NCBI GenBank assembly: GCA_965227535.1
Contig: OZ245761.1
Location: 3,162,001-3,226,000 of the forward strand
Direction: 5' to 3'
DNA from: SZUA-430 sp965227535
GTDB taxonomy: Bacteria; Pseudomonadota; Alphaproteobacteria; Micropepsales; Micropepsaceae
DNA length: 64,000 nt
A program made the translations under genes and the position numbers. Under the pieces are notes generated by a model, which saw nothing but the letters and a program-made list of their open reading frames with translations, was not told where the DNA came from and made no database searches. Shown here piece by piece: positions 60,190-64,000 of this stretch (positions within the stretch are counted from its first letter, which is position 1; every line of letters begins with the position of its first letter).

Positions 60190-60314
60190 CATCCTCCCCC
60201 GCAAGCGGGGGAGGGGGACCGCGTCAGCGGTGGAGGGGGCCGAAGCAGCGTCGACGCCAAAGGGCCCCTCCGTCACGCCGCTACGCGGCGCGCCACCTCC
60301 CCGGCTTGCGGGAT
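60190..60314. repeat. Paired REP-like inverted repeats
   Basis: Left unit CCTCCCCCGC-AAGCGGGGGAGG (60193-60214) continues with a GCGTCAGCGG core. The right unit (about 60261-60312) is its inverted copy with a GCCGCTACGCGGC hairpin. Together they form a BIME-like inverted pair between mnmE and mnmG. A single similar hairpin lies between hslV and hslU. Confidence 0.75.
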
Positions 60315-60335
60315 GCAAACGCTCTGCAATCGTAA

Positions 60336-60351
60336 AGATTCACGTGGAAAG
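60336..60351. promoter_or_regulatory. parS-like site 1
   Basis: A CACGTG core with TT and GAA flanks matches the parS consensus TGTTNCACGTGNAACA at 12 of 16 positions, counting N as a match. Confidence 0.4.
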
Positions 60352-60370
60352 CAAAGCCCCAGCAAAAACC

Positions 60371-60386
60371 TGACTCACATGAAACC
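60371..60386. promoter_or_regulatory. parS-like site 2
   Basis: TGACT-CACATG-AAACC matches the parS consensus at 12 of 16 positions. The core is CACATG. It shares TGACTCACATG with site 3. Confidence 0.35.
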
Positions 60387-60403
60387 GTCCGTGCACGGAG
60401 TTT

Positions 60404-60419
60404 TGACTCACATGGAACA
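60404..60419. promoter_or_regulatory. parS-like site 3
   Basis: TGACT-CACATG-GAACA matches the parS consensus at 13 of 16 positions, with the CACATG core, directly ahead of the mnmG start. Confidence 0.4.
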
Positions 60420-60442
60420 TTTGCTGTATCGCCTGCGCCCAC

Positions 60443-62317
60443 ATGAGCAGCACCACCACCTCCTTCGACGTCATCGTGATCGGCGGCGGCCACGCCGGCT
60501 GTGAAGCCGCGACCGCGTCCGCGCGCAGCGGCGCGAAGACCGCGCTCGTCACGCACAAGATTGAGACGCTGGGCGAGATGTCCTGCAACCCCGCCTTCGG
60601 GGGCCTCGGCAAAGGGCACCTGGTCCGCGAGATCGACGCCCTCGACGGCGCGATGGGGCAGGTGGCCGACAAGGCCGGCATCCAATTCCGCCTCCTGAAC
60701 CGCTCCAAGGGCCCCGCCGTCCGCGGCCCCCGCGCCCAGGCCGACCGCAAGCTCTACCGCCGGCACATGCAGGCGCTGCTCCTGACCTACCCGAACCTCA
60801 CGGTCATCGCCGCCGAAGCCGACGACCTCATCATCCAAAACCAGCGCGCCGCCGGCATCATCACCCGCGACGGCCGCCGCTTCACCGCCGGCGCCGTGGT
60901 CCTGACGACCGGCACCTTCCTGCGCGGCCTGATCCACATGGGCGAGCGCAAGATCCCGGCGGGCAGGGTAGGCGAGGCCCCCGCGCTCGGCCTCTCCAAC
61001 ACGCTCGAGTCGCTGGGCCTAACCCTCGGCCGCCTGAAGACCGGCACCCCGCCCCGCCTCGACGGCCGCACCATCGACTGGGCCGCACTTGAGATGCAGC
61101 CCGGCGATGACCCGCCGACGCCGTTCTCGTTCCTGACGGCGGCGATCACGAACCCTCAGGTTCGATGCGGCATCACCGGCACGACCCTGGCGACCCACGC
61201 CATCATCAAGGCGAACCTGCACCGCGCCCCGATGTACTCGGGCCAGATCGAAGGCACAGGCCCCCGCTACTGCCCGTCGATCGAGGACAAGGTCGTCCGC
61301 TTCGGCCAGCGGGACCACCACCAGATCTTCCTAGAGCCCGAAGGCCTCGACGACGACACCGTCTACCCAAACGGCATCTCAACCTCGCTCCCCGAAGACG
61401 TGCAGCTAGCTCTGCTCGCGACGATCCCGGGCCTTGAGAAGGTCACGATGGTCCGCCCCGGCTACGCCATCGAATACGACTACGTCGACCCCCGCGAACT
61501 GATCGCAACGCTCGAACTGAAGAAGCTCCCCGGCCTCTTCCTCGCCGGCCAAATCAACGGCACGACGGGATACGAGGAAGCCGGCGCCCAAGGCCTCGTC
61601 GCCGGCCTTAACGCCGCCCGCCTCGCCGCAGGCTCCGACGGCCTGACCTTCGATCGCGCCTCCAGCTACATGGGCGTGATGATCGATGACCTCGTGACCA
61701 AGGGCGTCAGCGAGCCCTACCGCATGTTCACGTCCCGCGCCGAGTACCGCCTGACCCTGCGCGCCGACAACGCCGACCAACGCCTGACGCCCATCGGCAT
61801 CGCCGCCGGCTGCGTGGGCGCCACACGTCAGAAAGCCTTCGAAGCCAAGATCGAATCCCTCAACGCCACCCGCACCCAGCTCGCAGGCCTGACCATCACC
61901 CCCACCGCCGCCAAGCGTGAGGGCATCCACCTCAACGAAGACGGCCAACGCCGCACAGCCCTCGAACTCCTGTCCCACCCGCAAGCCGGCCGTGCCGCCG
62001 TCCAAAAAGTCTGGCCCGAAGTCCAAGCCCTCGACCCGGCGATCCTCGACCAGCTCGAAGCCGACTCCCTCTACGCGGGCTACCTCGATCGCCAAGCCGC
62101 CGACATCGCCGCCTTCCGCCGGGACGAATCGCTCCCGCTGCCGGCAGACCTCGACTTCGCCGACGTCCCCGGCCTCTCGACTGAGATCGTCCAACGCCTC
62201 ACGAAAATAAGACCTGCGACCCTCGGCCAAGCCGGCCGAATCGAGGGCGTGACCCCCGCTGCATTGACGGCACTGATTCTCCGCCTGAAGACCCGCGCGG
62301 CGCGGCAAGTCGCGTGA
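60443..62317 (+). CDS. mnmG: tRNA uridine modification enzyme MnmG (GidA)
   Basis: The 624-aa FAD protein has IGGGHAGCEAATAS near residue 13, the signature GPRYCPSIEDKVVRF and the C-terminal helical domain that binds MnmE. It forms xm5U34 with MnmE. Translation starts at ATG 60443. It overlaps rsmG by four bases. mnmE-mnmG-rsmG-parAB is a conserved origin-proximal arrangement. Confidence 0.98.
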   Translation: MSSTTTSFDVIVIGGGHAGCEAATASARSGAKTALVTHKIETLGEMSCNPAFGGLGKGHLVREIDALDGAMGQVADKAGIQFRLLNRSKGPAVRGPRAQADRKLYRRHMQALLLTYPNLTVIAAEADDLIIQNQRAAGIITRDGRRFTAGAVVLTTGTFLRGLIHMGERKIPAGRVGEAPALGLSNTLESLGLTLGRLKTGTPPRLDGRTIDWAALEMQPGDDPPTPFSFLTAAITNPQVRCGITGTTLATHAIIKANLHRAPMYSGQIEGTGPRYCPSIEDKVVRFGQRDHHQIFLEPEGLDDDTVYPNGISTSLPEDVQLALLATIPGLEKVTMVRPGYAIEYDYVDPRELIATLELKKLPGLFLAGQINGTTGYEEAGAQGLVAGLNAARLAAGSDGLTFDRASSYMGVMIDDLVTKGVSEPYRMFTSRAEYRLTLRADNADQRLTPIGIAAGCVGATRQKAFEAKIESLNATRTQLAGLTITPTAAKREGIHLNEDGQRRTALELLSHPQAGRAAVQKVWPEVQALDPAILDQLEADSLYAGYLDRQAADIAAFRRDESLPLPADLDFADVPGLSTEIVQRLTKIRPATLGQAGRIEGVTPAALTALILRLKTRAARQVA

Positions 62318-62982
62318 GTGCAACAGGCGACACCCCAACCACCTACGGTCCCCTTGACTTCGAGCGCGACTCGCAGGTCACACGTGAAACGCACAGTCTC
62401 GTAAATACCTACGTCGAACTTTTGAGGGATTGGAACGAGCGTCTGAACCTCGTTTCCGATGCCTCACTGGCCGATGTCTGGCGCCGCCACATGTGGGACT
62501 CGGCCCAGCTAATTCCCATGATTCCACGTGGAACAAAGACCATCGTCGACCTCGGCAGCGGGGCCGGTTTCCCCGGTTTGGTGCTCGCAATCCTGCTCGC
62601 GGACAAACCCGGACTCACCGTCCACTTAGTCGAATCAATCCAGAAGAAATGCCGGTTCCTTGAGGCGGTCATCGAAGCCACCGGAGCCCCCGCCCAAGTC
62701 CACAATATGAGGGCCGAAGACCTCCAAGGTTTGAAGGCCGACGTCGTCACCGCCCGGGCCGTCGCGCCCCTAAACCTGCTATTTCGGCTAGCCCACCCCT
62801 TCTTCCACCCCCGGACAACCGGCCTGTTTCTCAAGGGGAGAGCGCTCAACGACGAATTGACCGCTGCAACCAAATCCTGGCACCTTACCGCAACCCCCAT
62901 TCCGAGCCGGTCAGACCCCTCGGGATTTGTTTTGCGCGTGACAGGATTGACCCCTTGGCGGAAGGCCCGGAAACCGTCTTAG
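62314..62982 (+). CDS. rsmG: 16S rRNA m7G527 methyltransferase RsmG (GidB)
   Basis: The 222-aa enzyme has LLRDWNERLNLVS, the SAM site TIVDLGSGAGFPGLVLAILL and ARAVAPLNLLFRLA. It methylates G527 of 16S rRNA; loss gives low-level streptomycin resistance in many bacteria. It starts at a GTG overlapping mnmG, and its 3' end overlaps parA by 28 bp. Two parS-like sites lie inside it. Confidence 0.96.
   Translation: MSATGDTPTTYGPLDFERDSQVTRETHSLVNTYVELLRDWNERLNLVSDASLADVWRRHMWDSAQLIPMIPRGTKTIVDLGSGAGFPGLVLAILLADKPGLTVHLVESIQKKCRFLEAVIEATGAPAQVHNMRAEDLQGLKADVVTARAVAPLNLLFRLAHPFFHPRTTGLFLKGRALNDELTAATKSWHLTATPIPSRSDPSGFVLRVTGLTPWRKARKPS
62376..62391. promoter_or_regulatory. parS-like site 4 (inside rsmG)
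   Basis: CACGTG followed by AAAC matches the right half of parS well; the left half is weaker (GGTCA). Confidence 0.45.
62520..62535. promoter_or_regulatory. parS-like site 5 (inside rsmG), best match
   Basis: GATTCCACGTGGAACA matches TGTTNCACGTGNAACA at 14 of 16 positions, with all inner bases correct. It is about 435 bp upstream of parA. Confidence 0.8.
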
Positions 62983-63854
62983 AGCCGCGACGCGGCCGGA
63001 CGATCGACAAGACCAGAGTCATTGTCATCGCCAACCAAAAAGGCGGGGTCGGCAAGACCACGACCGCGATCAATTTGGGTACGGCATTGGCCGCCGTCGG
63101 CAAACAGATTCTGGTCCTCGACATCGACCCGCAAGGCAACGCGTCGACCGGGCTCGGCATCTCGAAACATCAGCGCGGCGTTTCCATCTACGAAGTGATG
63201 ATCGGCCACGCCCAGTTTCACGAAGCGATCGTCCCCTCTCAGATCCCGGGCCTCCACGTCATCCCCGCGACCTCTGAATTGGCCGGCGCCGAAATGGAGC
63301 TCGTCGGCGTGCCCCGCCGCTCGTTCCGCCTGCGCGACGCGATCGACAGCTACACGCATCGGCTGGCCGCGCCGGTCGAAAAATCCGAATCGACGGCGAT
63401 CTCGATCGATGTGAATAAATTCACATCCTATGATTATATTCTTATCGACTGCCCGCCGTCGCTGAACCTGCTGACCATCAACGCGATGACCGCGGCGCAT
63501 GGTTTGCTCGTTCCGCTGCAGTGCGAATTCTTCGCCCTCGAAGGTCTAAGCCAACTCCTGCGCACGATCGATCTCGTCCGCGGCAGCCTCAATCCGGCGC
63601 TCGAAATTCAGGGCGTTGTTCTCACAATGTTCGACAAGCGCAACAACCTGTCCGAACAGGTCGCCAACGATGTGCGTCAACATCTGGGCGAAAAAGTTTA
63701 CCAAACGATAATACCTCGGAACGTACGCATTTCGGAGGCCCCGAGTCACGGCCTACCGGCGCTGCTCTACGACCTGAAGAGCGCGGGGAGCCAGGCTTAC
63801 ATCAAGCTGGCGGGTGAACTCATTCAACGCGAAAAGTCTCGTAAGGCAGCATGA
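62955..63854 (+). CDS. parA: Chromosome-partitioning ATPase ParA
   Basis: The 299-aa protein has the deviant Walker A KGGVGKTT (residues 29-36), VLDIDPQGNASTGL and the Walker B region YILIDCPPSLNLLTINAM. Only TTG 62955 gives a start in this frame that keeps the N-terminal strand; no ATG or GTG is available before the P-loop. A segment of about 25 residues (around 120-150, HRLAAPVEKSESTAISIDVN) looks inserted compared with Caulobacter-type ParA. ParA pulls ParB-parS complexes to the new pole. It overlaps parB by four bases. Confidence 0.96.
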   Translation: MAEGPETVLEPRRGRTIDKTRVIVIANQKGGVGKTTTAINLGTALAAVGKQILVLDIDPQGNASTGLGISKHQRGVSIYEVMIGHAQFHEAIVPSQIPGLHVIPATSELAGAEMELVGVPRRSFRLRDAIDSYTHRLAAPVEKSESTAISIDVNKFTSYDYILIDCPPSLNLLTINAMTAAHGLLVPLQCEFFALEGLSQLLRTIDLVRGSLNPALEIQGVVLTMFDKRNNLSEQVANDVRQHLGEKVYQTIIPRNVRISEAPSHGLPALLYDLKSAGSQAYIKLAGELIQREKSRKAA

Positions 63855-64000
63855 ACACCCCTGTCAGAAAAACCGGTTTTTCAGGCCTTGGCCGCGGCCT
63901 CTCGGCGCTCTTGGGAGAGGTCGAAAGCGAAGTCATCGCCGCCAGCACCAACCCGAATTTCCAACCCACGCAGCAGGCGCCGGGCGGCTCGGCCGAACAG
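63851..64000 (+). CDS. parB: Chromosome-partitioning protein ParB (partial, runs off right edge)
   Basis: Fifty codons are visible from ATG 63851, overlapping the parA stop. The N-terminus has FSGLGRGLSALLGEVESEV, the conserved LGRGLSALLG start of chromosomal ParB. The CTP-binding and HTH domains lie outside the window. It binds the parS-like sites described upstream. Confidence 0.93.
   Translation, partial: MNTPVRKTGFSGLGRGLSALLGEVESEVIAASTNPNFQPTQQAPGGSAEQ

Overview
The window is a GC-rich alphaproteobacterial chromosome segment that appears to carry the replication origin. The gene order is diagnostic. A kinase/pyrophosphorylase (ppsR) gene and hemE diverge from a 377-bp gap with DnaA-box-like 9-mers and a CtrA-like half-site pair, the arrangement known for the Caulobacter crescentus origin. 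ppsR-maf-aroE-coaE-dnaQ run leftward. hemE-hemH-hemJ-rho and, further on, mnmE-mnmG-rsmG-parA-parB run rightward. A Caulobacterales-like or related order is likely. The genus cannot be assigned from what is visible.

Layout. (1) 1-11,465: right-hand part of an integrated element abutting the 3' end of a tRNA-Gly gene. It has a ribbon-helix-helix gene cut by the window edge, small unknown genes, an AlpA/excisionase-like HTH gene, a primase N-terminal-like gene next to a Toprim/DUF3987 primase-helicase, two large virion- or ejection-like genes, an orphan nucleotidyltransferase, a small membrane protein and a truncated secreted nuclease. No integrase, terminase, portal or capsid gene is seen. (2) 11.6-17.4 kb: periplasmic proteins, prolyl-tRNA deacylase, a CnoX/Lon-N/Trm112/DUF971 operon and a WYL regulator with its own palindromic operator. 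(3) 17.4-28.6 kb: a nested inverted repeat, a UbiH-type hydroxylase, glnK-amtB behind a sigma-54 promoter and an NtrC-like site, dapC, ftsK, lolA, and a puuD/puuA-like pair. (4) 28.6-36.2 kb: CYTH-CHAD, the his operon (hisB, membrane protein, hisH, hisA, hisF; no hisE) and the HslVU protease. (5) 36.3-45.5 kb: an unusual 726-aa protein joining a prephenate-dehydratase-like domain to an OmpA-like end, then smr, mltA, timA, secB, dnaQ, coaE, aroE, maf, ppsR. (6) 45.45-45.83 kb: oriC. (7) 45.8-58.8 kb: late heme synthesis, rho, a GNAT/YjbQ pair, a PQQ-type sugar dehydrogenase, an SDR diverging from an HD-oxygenase-like gene, and a QOR/DLH/DUF255 trio. (8) 58.8-64 kb: mnmEG, rsmG and parAB, with five parS-like palindromes.

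The most interesting points are the PDT-like/OmpA-like membrane fusion, the reduced prophage or satellite with a replication and ejection cassette but no head genes, the origin plus parS landscape, and several clear operator palindromes (WYL, Fur-like, SDR/HD divergent promoter, NtrC/sigma-54).
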